DNA of 64,000 nt from Deroplatys truncata (Eukaryota > Arthropoda > Insecta > Mantodea > Mantidae). This document shows positions 18,638 through 31,977 of this stretch, piece by piece. The DNA lies in the NCBI GenBank assembly GCA_030765065.1, contig CM060978.1, positions 218,817,498 to 218,881,497 on the forward strand. Direction: 5' to 3'. A program made the position numbers and the translations under genes. Within the stretch, counting starts at the first letter, position 1, and each line of letters begins with the position of its first letter. The notes under the pieces were generated by a model that was not told where the DNA came from, searched no databases, and was given only the letters and a program-made list of their open reading frames with translations.

Positions 18638-19486
18638 CTTTTTACTTTTAGTGGAGAATGTAAGTATGGGAAGTATTGTATTCCACCTAAAAAATCGATA
18701 CCGAGATTTCACCGGAAATATATGTTTTGAGGACCCTGAATCCAAAAAAGCATTTTTGGAAACGTCCGTGTGTGTGCCTTTGTGTCTGTCTGTCTGTGTG
18801 TCTGTGGACAGCATAACTCAGAAACGAACAGTCGGATAAACACCAAACTTGGTATTTGGGTGTAGTATCTTCCACAGATATGACACGAAGATTTTTAAGA
18901 AAATCCCCCCACCCCAGATTACAAGGAACATTTTCCCAAATTTTTAATTTTCTCAAAAATGGCTCAAACGATTTTGATTAAAATATCATATGTTTAAGAT
19001 ATTTTCATGACAAATGAAATGTATATCTCGAATTTTCTGGGAATGTCTACAAAGTATTCTTCATTGTGAACAACTTTTGTATAACTGGTAAACCATAAGA
19101 GATAGACAAAAACTTTACTACACAAAACATGTAGATCACGTTAAAATACACAATTTATGTCATATACTTTTCTTTTTAGTGAACCATTGTCGAGATATTG
19201 CTTGTGATTCCCTTAAATTTTCCAATACTTCTACGTTTTCTCAAATTCCTTATTCATTTTTTTTGTCCTGTAATGCAAAGGGAGTGGAATACTCCACATA
19301 GCAACCACCTCTTAAAAGATTTGACTATCGCTTAAAGCCTACCAATTCCCCTTATATCTACAAGAAAATTAGCAATAAGATTAACATCTCGATATCTCGA
19401 TTAACATGAAGCATATGGAGAAAAAGCGTTTGTAAGAATAGTTTGTACAAGAGTAGAGAAAGTCATGTGAGTGTAACATATCAGAC
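18638..19486 (+). mobile_element. Family A repeat, copy 1
   Basis: Unidentified ~0.85 kb interspersed family. The left end is a degraded TTTTTACTTTCTCTACTACG; then come a TGTGTCTG-type microsatellite, AACACCAAACTTGGTATTT, and the right end GAGTAGAGAAAGTCATGTG followed by AGTGTAACA(T/C)ATCAGA. No coding capacity. Confidence 0.8.
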
Positions 19487-19489
19487 TTT

Positions 19490-20190
19490 TTGTGTTGTTC
19501 CCTGGTTGGTATGCGAATGCTTGGTTTCTTATCGACTTCCTTTCCCTCATCTCCCTTTAAAGCAGTTTCCTTCTCAAGTTTCAGGTGTGCTTCTAAGTTT
19601 CTTGGCGTGAGCAGGTGCCGGTCCTAAAGCGCGTATGCTTGCTCTACGAAAAGCGTATTCATCGTAGACACTAGAGGGTTACCTGTTTGCAAGCTTGTTC
19701 ATCGTCCTCTTTGGGCAGCTCTAGCAGTGGGTCGAGCCATAGAAGTAGGAAATGTTTGAGACTTCCGCACATCTCTGTGACCTGTCAGCCTGCGGGTTTA
19801 GTCTCCTGTGGTTCTATCGCTTCCTCCCTTCCTCCTCGGGGAGGTAGCCGCAATTTATTTATGAAGTTAGCAATGTTCGAGTTGGTCCCGTGTGTTACAT
19901 ATCCCATAACCTATAGTGTCCCCACATGGTCACTGAGAAAAGTAGCAATAAGGTCACTACATATAATTGCCTTTTTCGGTCCCTATTGATGTATTGCTTC
20001 TTCATGTTACCGAAGTACCTTCCTCTCTTAGACCATGAATAAGTTAACAGTAAGCATGTTTAAGTTCAGATGCTGCATTTTGTATGAAAATGTCCCATAC
20101 CATACTTCCTGAGCTGAATAATTTATATTCAGAGCATGTTTTTAAACAGCTCCGAGAAATCGAGCGACAAGCCTTGCTAGTGAATATGAC
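19490..20190. other. No gene seen
   Basis: Moderately GC-rich in part, with short open frames only; nothing recognised. Confidence 0.5.
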
Positions 20191-20193
20191 TAA

Positions 20194-21258
20194 GGCCCGG
20201 TTTCAACAAACGCGATTAAAGTCTAGAATAGTAACTCCAGAGTAACATTAACCCCGTGGTTGTTACTCCCGAGTGGCATATATTCGTTTCACCATGCTTG
20301 TGTGGAGGTTAAAGTACTCTTGAGTTAGTACTCCAATAATTATACCAGAAAAGTGCCGATCGCGAAGTTTCTCATAGTTTATGAGCAAAGCTTACAGCTA
20401 TTTTTTTCGCCATTTTAAGGAATTTAGTGCGAGGAAATGAAAGTTTTTACAGGTTAAAGTTTCGTAGAAAGAATTAAACGAAAGTACTGGTAAGTAGAAA
20501 TACATGGTACTAGTTAATATTTTCGAAAAAAGTTAACACAAACTTTCGTTATAATCAAATTATCCTGCTAACTTATACTTTTTGTGTGTTAAATTTACAG
20601 AATCGTGTCAGCGAAAGAGAAGTCCAAATTGGCATTCTTCTGAAACTGCTTTCTGTGCTAGAAGAATTTATAAGTGTGTTAGAGAACAAGAGAACAGATG
20701 GTTCAACTATGCGCCAGAAGAAGGATACATGGGAGAAGGCTGCAGAAAAATATAATGCTGGCACCACTATGGGACACAGAACTGCAGTTAATATAAAGGC
20801 AGAGTGGGAGCTGCTAAATAAACTGCAAAGAAGGATTTAGCCAATAAAAGAATAGCTGCAATAAGACAGGTGATACATTTGTTTTCTTTTTAATGTGCAA
20901 CATGAATATGTTCTATTCCTTCTTCTAATTTGTAGGTGGTGGACTTCCAAGGTCAGATCATAGTGATGATCCGGTATTCACCAAAGTACTCAGTCTCATT
21001 GGTAAAAATCCTCATCTTCATCGCTAGAACTGTCCTCAAAAACCATTCTCATCTATCCTGCAGCGGTGCAGCCATTGTGCTAGTTACTCTGTACTTTATT
21101 CTACAATATTTCGCCGAGTAACGTTACTCTCTCATTTACCCTAGCATGCGCAATTTATTCCAGAGTAAGTTGCCGGTGAAACGCTCAAAGGGCTTACTCG
21201 CGAGTAAACCACGTTTTACTCGAGAGTAAAAGTTACTCTCGTTTGGTGAAACCGACCC
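20194..21258. mobile_element. PIF/Harbinger-type element, non-autonomous
   Basis: Inverted ends GGCCCGGTTTCAACAAACG and CGTTTGGTGAAACCGACCC are flanked by a TAA duplication (20191-20193 and 21259-21261), the 3-bp TWA signature of this superfamily. AGAGTAAC-type words recur inside both ends. At 1,065 bp it lacks a transposase but keeps part of the accessory Myb-like gene. Confidence 0.8.
20586..20840 (+). pseudogene. Harbinger Myb/SANT-like accessory protein fragment
   Basis: About 84 residues with EREVQIGILLKLLSVLEEFI, then ENKRTDGSTMRQKKDTWEKA and a NIKAEWELLNKLQRR end, the pattern of the Myb/SANT-like DNA-binding partner in PIF/Harbinger elements. The domain begins before the first ATG (near 20601 after CAG), and only this domain remains. 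Confidence 0.6.
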
Positions 21259-21261
21259 TAA

Positions 21262-21883
21262 ATATAACATACTGTTCAATCAATGCACATTTCAGAAATT
21301 TGGCACATAAAAGACAATCCGCAGTTGCCAAAAGTATCAAAAACAGAATAGCACGCAGTCTAGATGGCATAAATATAAAACCACTAAGGGTTTAGGTAGC
21401 ATTTAACATAATCCATTTACATTAATTTTGAAAAGTTACAAATTATCTGAATCTTGGGCAGTATCTCAGACAATCCCAACATTTAAAATGGGAGAGAAAT
21501 TATCCTAAAGGTATGGAGGCACACGCTTTTCAAACACGATCTAGAGCCTATATGTAGAATACAATTATTGGTACTTTAAAACCGATAATCAAAGTTATTT
21601 TAAAATATGAATAATCCGGCTATAGCAGAGGAAGATTATACAGCCACAATACTTGGACGTAAAAATATGTTTTCTAAATGAGTCCAGAATTCAATCTAGA
21701 CACTTATTTTGTTTTTATTGATTTAGAAAGGGTATTAATTGTATGAATAAAAACATTTTATACTACAAATGTACGATTTCAATTTTAAAGGTGAATGTAA
21801 TTACCTCTATCAATTCTAGTACATAGAAACACCTATGTTCCAGTAGAGGAACACCAAAGGCAGAAGATATATAAAGAAATATA
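21262..21883. other. No gene seen
   Basis: AT-rich, no repeat or coding signal recognised. Confidence 0.5.
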
Positions 21884-23217
21884 CGAGCTGTGATCAAAAA
21901 GTTTCCGAAATGGTTTCACAACAATGCTGACGCTGATGTTTCTTTAATTCCTACTCAGACTGTACATGCAGCGCTCCTTCCCGATAAAAATGAGAGGTCA
22001 CGTGTCTTCCTGTGACCATGTAGTGACGAGGTAAACGCTCTGAAGTGAATACGTGTTTTGCATGAGCTGCGATTTTTCCGCGTAGCAAAAATGTCAGATT
22101 ACGAAGAAGAAAGAACGAACATCAAATTTTGCTTTAAACTCGGTAAACCTGCAACAGAAACCTATGAAATGTTAAGAATAGTTTATGGGGAGGAAGTTAT
22201 GGGCAAACCTCAAGCGTTTGAGTGATTTTCGAAATTTAAAAGTGGTGTGACATCAGTTAAAGATGCAGATCTTTCGGGGCGACCCTGTTCCAGCAAAACT
22301 GATGAAAATATCAATCAGGTGAGGGAAATGGTCTTAAATGATAAGCGCATTACAATAAGAGAACTTTCTGACTCATTAAGACTGTCCTTTGGAAATGTTC
22401 AAATCATTTTGAAAGACAATCTGGACATGAGAAGAATCGCCGCCAAGTTCGTGCCCCGCCTGCTTTCAAACGACCAAAAGGAAAGCCGTGTGATTGTCTT
22501 CACGGACCTTAAAGAAAAGCTACAAAATGACCCACAGTTTATGGAGAAAATTATTACTGGTGATGAAACATGGATTTATGGGTACGATCCAGAAACGAAG
22601 CAACAATCTTCACAATGGAAGAGTCCTTCATCTCCACGCCCGAAAAAGGCCAGACAAATACAATCCAAAGTGAAGTCAATGATGATTGTGTTTTTGACAT
22701 TAAAGACATTGTACATAAGGAATTTGTGCCACAGGGTCAAACAGTGAATCAAGTGTTCTACAAACAAGTGCTGCAAAGATTAAGGGAGAATGTGCGACGC
22801 AAACGTCCGGAGAAATGGAGGAGTAGTGACTGGTTCCTGCATCATGGCAAGGCGCCCGCGGACAAAGCCCTTTCTGTTCGCCAATTTTTGGATAAAAATA
22901 GGATGAATACTGTTCCCTATCCCGCCTATTATCCAAATTTGGCACCAGCGGACTTTTTTTATTTTCCCGCGACTTAAAATGCGGCTCCGAGGACATCGTT
23001 TTGAGGACATTGTAGTCATCCATCGCGAATCGCAGAAGACGCTGAACATGTTGAAAGAAGAGGACTTCCAGAGGTGCTTCCAGTGGTGGCAGAAGCGCTG
23101 GGACAAGTGTATCAACTCCCAAGGAGACTACTTCGAGGGTGACAGTGCAGATTAGACAAAACAAACTGTTGTGTAGTATTTATGACGTCATTCCGGAAAC
23201 TTTTTGATCACACCTCG
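21884..23217 (+). mobile_element. mariner element, complete ends
   Basis: 1,334 bp with inverted ends CGAGCTGTGATCAAAAAGTT and AACTTTTTGATCACACCTCG, flanked by TA (21882-21883 and 23218-23219). The size is typical of mariner. Confidence 0.9.
22091..23155 (+). pseudogene. mariner transposase, degraded
   Basis: Starts ATG at 22091 (MSDYEEERTNIKFCFKLGK). An in-frame TGA at 22223 sits where the family has Trp in the EWF segment. The paired helix-turn-helix region and first catalytic Asp (TGDETWIYGYDPETK) follow in the original frame; near 22680 the frame changes and the rest (VHKEFVPQGQTVNQVFY, WFLHHGKAPAD, YYPNLAPADFF) is in another frame. The usual catalytic Asp in HHD is Gly here, and a further frame change lies near 22970. 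Not functional. Confidence 0.88.
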
Positions 23218-23219
23218 TA

Positions 23220-26200
23220 TACGCGATCTCATAAGAAATGATATAAAGAAATCACTCCGGGGATGCAGCCGATAATTTCAACTTAATGTGTTGAACTACG
23301 TCAAGGATACGGAATAGTATATTCTGTAACAAGGTGGCAAGTGCATATTTGCAGAACGAGGAAGAAGTTTGAAAATGCGAGACAAAATCAGTAAAAGGTA
23401 AGATGGTTGCTTGCACCGAAAGAGTTATATTAAATGTTGCATGAATTAATCCTAAGTAAATGTTGTAAATAAAGGGAAATAAAGACGCTACGAATAAATT
23501 GTAAAATTCAATTGTTAAATATGATTATATTGCATATATGCCACAATAAATATCAGTTTGAGGATTAAATACATTTTACTAACCTCCCGGTAAAAAATAT
23601 AAAACGCATGGTATACAAGAATTTTAACCATCCACGTATGACAGCATGAGCGGAAAGTGGATAAAGGCACTATAATCAAAAAATAAAATAATACCCTCCC
23701 TACATGCAATCTCTCAACAATAAAAAATCACAACTTAAGGATTTATACAGAAAAGATTAAAGCTATGGCACCTGGGAGGGGATAACCGTAAGGTCGAAAA
23801 TATGCGTTGAAAATAAATAAAAAGAAACAAACAGCTAATTTTAATTATTTCATTTACTAAGTAAATTTTTTCATTGATAAAAGCACAGAGAATAAATATA
23901 TTTAAACACATGTGTAGGAATGAAAGAGCCTCAACGAAAATGTTACAAACAATAGAATTAAAGGTACTCATGCATGGTAGTGAATCATAAACAAAGAAGA
24001 AAGAGATATATAGTTTAGGAAAGTCAAATGTTTTGAAGATATCTAACAAGAAACGAACGTAGCGTGAATAATATTAACGTTATAAATCAAGGGATAGTAT
24101 TAAAGCACAAAAATTAATTGCTAAGAACACCTAAAACGTATAAATAAAAATGGCGCTATTTCTAATACAAATATCAACCAAGAACAGAAGCTTTACTCAT
24201 AAAATAATCTAAGCAACGGACAGAATACGAAGTTGGAGCACGCATTTGCCTAAATGCTGAAATGAAGAAGCAGAAGAAACCATGAACCAGTTGTTTGAGA
24301 GTTTATAGTGTGTATTGCTGTGGTATAAAAGGAAATTTTAGAACAACTTCTAGGATATAAATAAATGTTACATTAACTTAACCCTCTCTTCCTCTAATTC
24401 CCAAACTGGCTTTTATATCCCACTCCACTACAGTCTGGTAGGCTCGGTGAACCTAAGTAATGCTTCTGTGTACCTGCCCTGGGTAGGGCTTAACCACAGA
24501 GATGGTAGGAAGGTTGTAGGGTGTTGATGTTTGGGTTTTAAGATGGTGGTTTCATAGGAGGTAGCTTCTATATTTTTATAGGCTCAATGGTGTCGTGTCA
24601 GGAGCAGCCGATGGTGCATGTGATTCCAAATGGATTGAATGTGTTAAATTTTGAATGGGCACTATATAAGGGGAGAGGGGAGTACCTACAGTCAGCATTA
24701 TGCTGTTGGTGTGTTTTTTTCACCGGCACGACAACTTAAGCGACTCGAATGCCGTGATCATTAGTGTAATACGAAGTGGACTGGCTGTCCATTTAAACCC
24801 AAACGTTGCAAGTTGGAATCCCAGCAACTGAGTCAAATGTGCCTGTGGTAAAGGAAGGGGAGGGCCCAAGTAAAATAACTGGTGTAATGCCACGCTTGGA
24901 TGCTGACGGGGTTACATTTATCTGCAGTTGCATGGAATTTGCTATTTATTATTAAAACGCAATACAGTTTTATTGCCAAAATATTAATATTCGTGCAATA
25001 TAAAACAGCTGAAATAGACTAATTCTATTGTTAAGGATAGTATAATATGAAATTAGAAAAAAGCGCATTACGATTCTAAAACTAAACAAAAAAATAACCT
25101 CTGCAACATATATTATACACAGACTTTAAAGGGTTAACCGTGATAGAAGTTCCCCTGGGCATTCTTTGCATGCATTACGTATTTGATGAAAAAAAACATC
25201 AACATTTGTTGGAACAGCATTCCCTACCTGATGCTTCATGTTGTATGCTTGCATCCAAGACAGGAGTGTCTAAGGAGCTCTCCAAGGATAAGCTATACCT
25301 GGATTCGTACTCTCTTTTCTTTCTCAAGAGAACAACACTGTCACGTTGTACCATCTTCTGGCGCACCCAGATCATTTCTCTAATTCATTGTCTGGCTTTA
25401 AAACTTTCAGTGTGTGCGAATTACTTCCTACTGTTATTTGAAGTGATGCCGAACCTTCTGCACTTTTAGACATTTCTCACAACACAGGGGTGTAGTCGCC
25501 AATATTTTGAGCAGAAATATTAACCTATTTAAACGTTTTGTATTTTATTCTCCTAAAACAAGCCTAAAATTAAGCTATTGGACTCGGATAATCCGTAGGC
25601 GATTAAATTTTGCCATGGTGCGTCTAAATAATAATTTTGATACGTAGGTAATGTTAAATTCGTAGACCTGTTTATTCTTTCTGTGTTGTATAAATACATT
25701 TTAGAAGTATGACAGTTTTTCACAAGAGAGTGCATAAAAATAAAATAACTTCATTGTTCCTTTTGTTAAATCTTTACTGCCCTAACATAAGATTTATCCA
25801 AGCATTATAGATCTGCATTATCATCAAATTGTAATGAATGCATGCAAAGTTTCTAACGCGAAGGAAAACAGATATTTTTTTCGAAAATAGAAGTATAGAC
25901 TATAACCACAGAAAGCAACAGCAGCTTGAGTAATAAACAAACCAAACCGAGAAAATCTAAAAGCGGGATTATATACAAAATACTGCTAATATGCGCAGTG
26001 GGGTTTTCTCTAAATAAATTATAGAATAAAGACTTAGCGATATTTAACAATATTAATGAATAATAATACAGACAGCCTAAATGATAAAGTCCACAACAAA
26101 GTAGTTAAATTAAAACTCCTCTAATTGCCAAAAATAAATCTTTATATATCAAATTAGTCAAATTAGTTCCGCTTAAAACGGTTTATAGGAAATTGCCGCT

Positions 26201-26540
26201 CATTTGAGTATAACAAGATGCATACGAGATTAGAAGCGTTGTATGAGGGTAAAACTATGCAGGATGATTTATGTGAAATATTCAAGGATGATCAAAATGA
26301 ACAGGAAATCGTTATTAATGAGGTTTTACTGTAATTAAAATAAGCTAATATTGTAATGTCAGAATTTCCGCCAGGAATAATGACATCCCAAAAAGTGAGA
26401 CCAAAACAGTGAAAGAAGATAAAGTAACTGAACAACTAAGGCATTTCAATTATATAGAACTATGACCAAAATATGAGAAATGAGCAATGACATTCGTAAT
26501 TTGCAGTCAGATAAAACAAATCTAAAATAAATAATAACAA
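23220..26540. other. Long gene-free stretch
   Basis: AT-rich. Short open frames (for example 25140-25469) have no recognisable domain. At 24720-24940 a moderately GC-rich segment with AAGTTGGAATCCCAGCAAC recalls a tRNA T-arm, possibly an old SINE, but I see no A box. Confidence 0.5.
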
Positions 26541-27426
26541 AAAAAATCTGATGTGTTACACTCACATGACTTTCTCTACTCTTGTACAAACTATTTTTAC
26601 AAACGCCTATTCTCCATATGCTTCATGTTAATCGAGATATCGAGATGTCAATCTTATTGGTAATTTTCTTGTAGATGCAAGGGGAATATGCTAGGTTTCA
26701 AGCGATAGTCAAATATTTTAACGCTGGTTGCTATGTGGCGCATTCCATTCTCTTTGCATGTCCAGGACATACAAAAAGGAATAACGAATTTGAGAAAAGT
26801 ATAAGTACTGGAAAATTTAAGGAAATAACAAGCAATATCTCGAAAACGGTTCACTCAACAAAAGAAATGTATATGACATAAGTTGTGTATTTTAACGCGA
26901 TCTACATTTTTTGCGTAGTAAAATTTTGTCTATCTCTTATGGTTTACTAGTTATGCAAAAGTCGTTCACAATGAAGAATACTTTTGGAGACATTCCCAGA
27001 AAATTCGAGATATACAGTTCATTTCTCATGACATTATCTTAAACATATGATATTTTCATCAAAATCGTTAGAGCCATTTTTGAGAAAATTAAAATTTTCG
27101 AAAAACGTTCCATCTAAAGGGTAGTCTGGGGTGGGGGGATTTTCTTGAAAATCTTCGTGTCGCATCTCTAGAAGATACTGAACCAAAATACCAAGTTTGG
27201 TGTTTATCCGACTGTTCGTTTTGGAGTTATGCTGTTCACAGACACACACACACACACACAGACACACGCACACAGACACACACACACGGACATGTTTCCA
27301 AAAATGCTTTTTTTGGATTCAGGAGGTCTCAAAACATGTATTTCCGGTGAAATCTCGGTATCGAATTTTTGGGTGGTGGAATACAATACTTCCCCTACTT
27401 ACTATACGTAGTAGAGAAAGTAAAAA
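26541..27426 (-). mobile_element. Family A repeat, copy 2 (full length)
   Basis: Begins AAAAAATCTGATGTGTTACA then CTCACATGACTTTCTCTACT; ends ACTATACGTAGTAGAGAAAG plus TAAAAA. Contains a CACACAGACACACG microsatellite at 27240-27295. One of the best preserved copies. Confidence 0.85.
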
Positions 27427-27775
27427 GATTGGTATGTGCATAAAAACCAAAAGGTATAAGCAGAACAGAAACGAAACCTTTGCCATCAGCTTTCAAGAGT
27501 GTAAAGCAGTAAAACTTAGAAATGGAGAAACTAGCCAAGACATTGAAATATATGCAATAATAGCCAAATCGTAGGGCAAAGATGGAAGAAACAAAATAGT
27601 GCTTCCAAAACAAATAATTACCTAGGAGAAAGTCAGATTTGAAAATATGTATTATTATTATTACTATTATTATTCAATTTTCATTTCTAAATACTTACAC
27701 ACAAGGATAGGTGATGTTATATTGAAATAGGTGTATTGTCATTACGTTATTAGCACCACGCTTTGGGCGCCAATT

Positions 27776-28697
27776 TGGAGTAGGTTGTATTGTTGTATTG
27801 TAGTTCCAGTGTTGAGGAGCCAAATTTGATGAAGCAACTGCCCCACGTATAGTACAAAGTTTCCGGTGGCCTTCGCCCCAAGTTTACTTTCTGGTTGCCT
27901 TCGCCCCAACGTTTAGGAAGCAACTTTGTATATTAATGTTTCTTTAAATATTATATATATATATGTTTGCCTCGGCTGCGTCAGTATTAATTTGTAGAAA
28001 CATGTATATCTTATCAGGGGGTGATGCGGCTAAAGAATGTAGGCTTATTCAAATTATAATTTTTACTTCACTCCTTTTATTAATCCTTCACAAGATTAAA
28101 TAACACTTCACTGATATAGAGAGCTGTGAGATTATTTATTAATTACTTGCACTTTTTAACACGTAAACGTTATATTATTCTCGCCGTAACGAATTTTATA
28201 TGTCTCACACTGAATACGTACCGAGCGAATGAACTGCTCAGGTACGTTGCCTTCTAGCGACTGGCGTTTACCGCTTGAGTTTGTAAATTTCTCTATTTCA
28301 AGTCTCTGATTGGCTAATTTTTCTCCAATAGAATACTTTTATTTAACATTCAGATTTTTCTAGTTTTGAATTGGCTATTTATAAACTGTTTTAAATATTA
28401 CATTATTGTTTCCAAGAATTAATAGTAGCATTATTAAACTTTCCAATTCATTATTGCCTCAAGGTTACCTCATTGTTAGCAACTTTCGGCTTCTATTCTC
28501 ACAGATCCTACATTATTAAATTACTTAATACATTCACATAACATTATTATATATGTACACAAAAATATAAACATAATACAATGACTGTTACATATGTTTT
28601 ATATATATTTTTCACATATTGCTTTAAGGCGGGCTTGTTAATTTTTTATATTATATAATTAGCCTGTAACCATTTAAGTGTTAAAAATACTGCCTCA
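27776..28697 (-). mobile_element. LTR (family B) with adjoining primer-binding site
   Basis: 922 bp, TG..CA on the minus strand, homologous to 36073-37050 in the opposite orientation. Directly outside its 3' end (minus strand) is TTGGCGCCCAAAGCGTGGTGC (27753-27773), a tRNA-complementary primer-binding site, so this is the 5' LTR of a truncated retrotransposon. Contains two ATTGG/CCAAT-type boxes. Confidence 0.65.
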
Positions 28698-29605
28698 ATA
28701 TGCATAGGTAACGATAATGGTTATAGTAAAAAGGTAACAATTTTCTTAAAATGCACAAAAACATAAGATTTATTTTATTGCAAGGAGCAGGAGCACCGTA
28801 CGGTTAGCAGATTGCAGGGAATTGCTTTCTGTATGTACGATTCAACTGTTTACAGGAGACAGAAGCAATAATTACGTGACCATTGTTCCACTTCCTCGAA
28901 TTTCACGTTATCTGTCAACAAAAGAACCAATCTACATTCATGGCACGTTTTTCGATGCAGCGTTGATGAGGTGTTTGCGGCATGAAACAACTCCTCCCAT
29001 TATTTCAGCAGAAGGTGTTATTATGCACAAGAAAGAAACAGTTAATACAATGTAAATAAAAGAATGTTACGTAAGGACAGAAGTGATTTATTGCACGAGA
29101 GTTATAGAATATGGCATGAAATAGTTGCCAGATGGTAACGGAAATCAGCATGTAAAGATGGTATTGAATTACAAGTGAAGCGAAAAAGCTTGCTCAGTTG
29201 AAAACTGTGAAATATAAATACAGCTTTAAGCTGTATATTTCTACATTCCTTTTCTTTTATTTTTACTGAATTGGCCTTCATTGAAAACCTTTAAGTCAGA
29301 GTTCTTGAATATATAAAAAAGCGCAATCATAAGAGGGCGGGCGTCCTTTGAACCAAATTCCTGTAAGGAAAAGTGGGCTGCTTTTAAAAAGTATTGGAGG
29401 TTTCGGTAGGTCTTAAGCACCTTATTATATGTCGTGTTGAAAAAAAACTCCTTCTACTCAAAATGCCCTCTCTTTACTCATTTTAATTCCGTTGCGTCAT
29501 TTACAATACTTCAGCGCTCAGCGTGTTTCAAAGTCGATGTCATCACACCACACAGTCGAGGAACGTCAGTTAGGGTGAATTGGGTATTCTAAACCAAATA
29601 GGATA
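28698..29605. other. No gene seen
   Basis: AT-rich. A 77-codon open frame at 28822-29055 has no recognisable domain. Confidence 0.45.
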
Positions 29606-30612
29606 TATTCTCACGGACTTGGAACGTGATCAGGTGGTTTGGTGTCACTTGTGTCAGAAGTTTGTGCGCGAGATTTCCACACTCCTAAGCATCCCTAACT
29701 GCACTGTTTCTGATGTGATAGTGAAGTGGAAACGTGAAGGGACATGTATAGCAAAAATGCGTACAGGCCGAGCTCGTCTGTTGACTGACAGAGACCGCCG
29801 ACATTTGAAGAGGGTCGTAAAGAGTAATAGGCAGACATCTATCCAGACTATCACACAGGAATTCCAAACTGTATAAGGATCCACTCCAAGTGCTATGAAC
29901 TTAGGCGTGAGATGAGAAACCTTGGATTCCATGGTCGAGCGGCTGCTCATAAGCCACACATCAGGCAGGAAAATGGCAAACGACGCCTCGCTTGGTGTAA
30001 GGAGCGCCAACATTACACGACTGAACAGTGGCAAAACGTTGTGTGGAGTGACGGATCACGGTACACAATGTGCGATCCGATGGAAGGGTGTGGGTATGAC
30101 GAATGCCCGGTGAACTTCATCTGCCAGCATGTATAGTGCCAACAGTGAAATTCGGAGGTGGTGGTGTTATGGTGTGGTCGTGTTTTTCCTGGAGGGGGTT
30201 TTCGGGGATGGCGATTGCATCTTTAGACACGATCGAGCACCTGTTCATACTGCACGGGTTGTGGCGGAGTGGTTACACTACAATAACATCCCTGTAATGG
30301 ACTGGCCTGCACAGAGTCCTGACTTGAATCTTATAGAACACCTTTGGGATGTTTTGGAACGCCGACTTCGTGCCAGGCCTCACCGAGCTACATCGATACC
30401 TCTCGTCAGTTCCGCAGTCCGTAAAGAATGGGCTGCCATTCCCCAAGAAACTTTTCAGCACCTGATTGAAAGTATGCCTGCGAGAATGAACGCTGTCATC
30501 AAGGCTAAGGGTGGGCCAACACCATATTGACTTCCAGCGTTATCGATGGAGGGCGCCACGAACTTGTACGTCATTTTCAGCCAGGTGTCCGGATACTTTT
30601 GATCACGTAGTG
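29606..30612 (+). mobile_element. Tc1-like element, 5'-truncated with internal deletion
   Basis: Right end ATACTTTTGATCACGTAGTG next to TA. Homologous to 60018-61254 but lacking the left terminus and about 100 bp between GTTATGGTGTGGTCG and TTCGGGGATGG. Transposase pieces remain: helix-turn-helix WKREGTC..RTGRARLLTDRD, the catalytic Asp segment (HDRAPVHTA) and AQSPDLNLIEHLWD. Several frame changes. Confidence 0.85.
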
Positions 30613-30742
30613 TATTATTTCTAACCCTCTAGCGTTAGAAACAATACCTTACAAATTATCCACCCTAGCAAACAGCGCAAAAAGACCAACCTGTTGATAA
30701 CGTAGACCAGCAACGCTGGAACACTGCGCCAAGTGTCATCAG

Positions 30743-31969
30743 TAGGCTTCGGACATGACTTTAGGTTAAGTTAACTTCTATTGTACTGCCACTTTGTTTA
30801 CAAGCGAGCGGAGAGGAGAGAGGCAGTAGTCTCGTGCCCTACCGAGCTCATGCTGTGCTGAGTACTGTGTACGCTATAGGTCTATGTGGGCACAGAAGTA
30901 CACCGTTCTTAGTAAACTTAAGCTTTTATTACAGAGTATAAATAAGACTAATAAAATAATAAATCTGAACTGTGGCAGATTAAATAATCAGTTTCATGTG
31001 TGATTTACATGCCTTGGCAACTATTACAATGGATTTCAATATATTTTCTTAATGCATCAAAATCAAAACGTCTTCTCAAGCTCAAAAAGGTTTATATCTT
31101 GAGAAGCCACGTTCCACATCACATGGTGTTACCAGTGCAAAACGAAACTGACGACTGTCACACACTTCTGGGAAACGCAAGCATTTTCATTATGTAGAAT
31201 AATGTTGTTCTTAAGATTAACAATATTATTATTAATGCCTATGGGACATAATTGCATATCCTGAGTTTTTATCTAAAACATGCTTCAGTTTCTGCTGTGC
31301 TATTTCAGCAGGATAACATTTGTCTACTTCTGTAAAGTGTTGTGTCAAATTATCGACATGTTTCAAGAACTCTGGTATTACCATCTATGACAAAGACAAA
31401 TAACACTTGCGTAAAGTAAATTCACAAGGAAAACTCATAGCTGCAGATTTCTCCAGAAACCTTTTAAATGCAGAATTTTGCAGGTTATTAAATAGTATAT
31501 TTGTGCTTACCATCATGTCAGACGAATCCCTGTAAGCTTCGGTTTGGCTACTGGGTTCATGGTTTCAAATGAGGATAATATACACTCACCACTTCATTTC
31601 TATGAAGCAACGTAATATTTTGTGTGTGTTTCTTAGATTTACATTGTGTTGCAATAAAATCCCTTCTATGTCCTTTGATTTAAATCAAGCATACTTTACA
31701 AAATATATTTTCCCTTCCTACATCAAAAAAACTCACGTCCATATTCATTTACCAGTAAGATAGTCTTCTTATTTGTTGTTTTCGGCATGTTTCGTCAGCT
31801 AACAACGGCCGGAATTCGTAACTTCAGAACAGGCTATACATATACTGATCGCTTGTTTAGGGTGAATGGATGGTAATGCTTGGGGAAGGGAAGTTTCTAT
31901 GAAACCCTGTGCGCACGTAACTGTTTTCCAGTCAAAGTGCAACGTAACAGCAACCGTGTCCGAAGCCTA
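30743..31969. mobile_element. hAT-type non-autonomous element
   Basis: 1,227 bp with inverted ends TAGGCTTCGGACATG and CGTGTCCGAAGCCTA, flanked by a perfect 8-bp duplication GTCATCAG (30735-30742, 31970-31977). The TSD has T at position 2 and A at position 7, the hAT preference. No transposase seen inside. Confidence 0.85.
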
Positions 31970-31977
31970 GTCATCAG

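Noticed and set aside
25140..25469. 109-codon frame as a host gene
   Set aside because: No recognisable domain, splice context or homologue; length is expected by chance in this composition.
27034..27411. Open frames over the (CA)n tracts of family A copies
   Set aside because: Microsatellite translation seen in several frames and copies; no conserved start or constraint.
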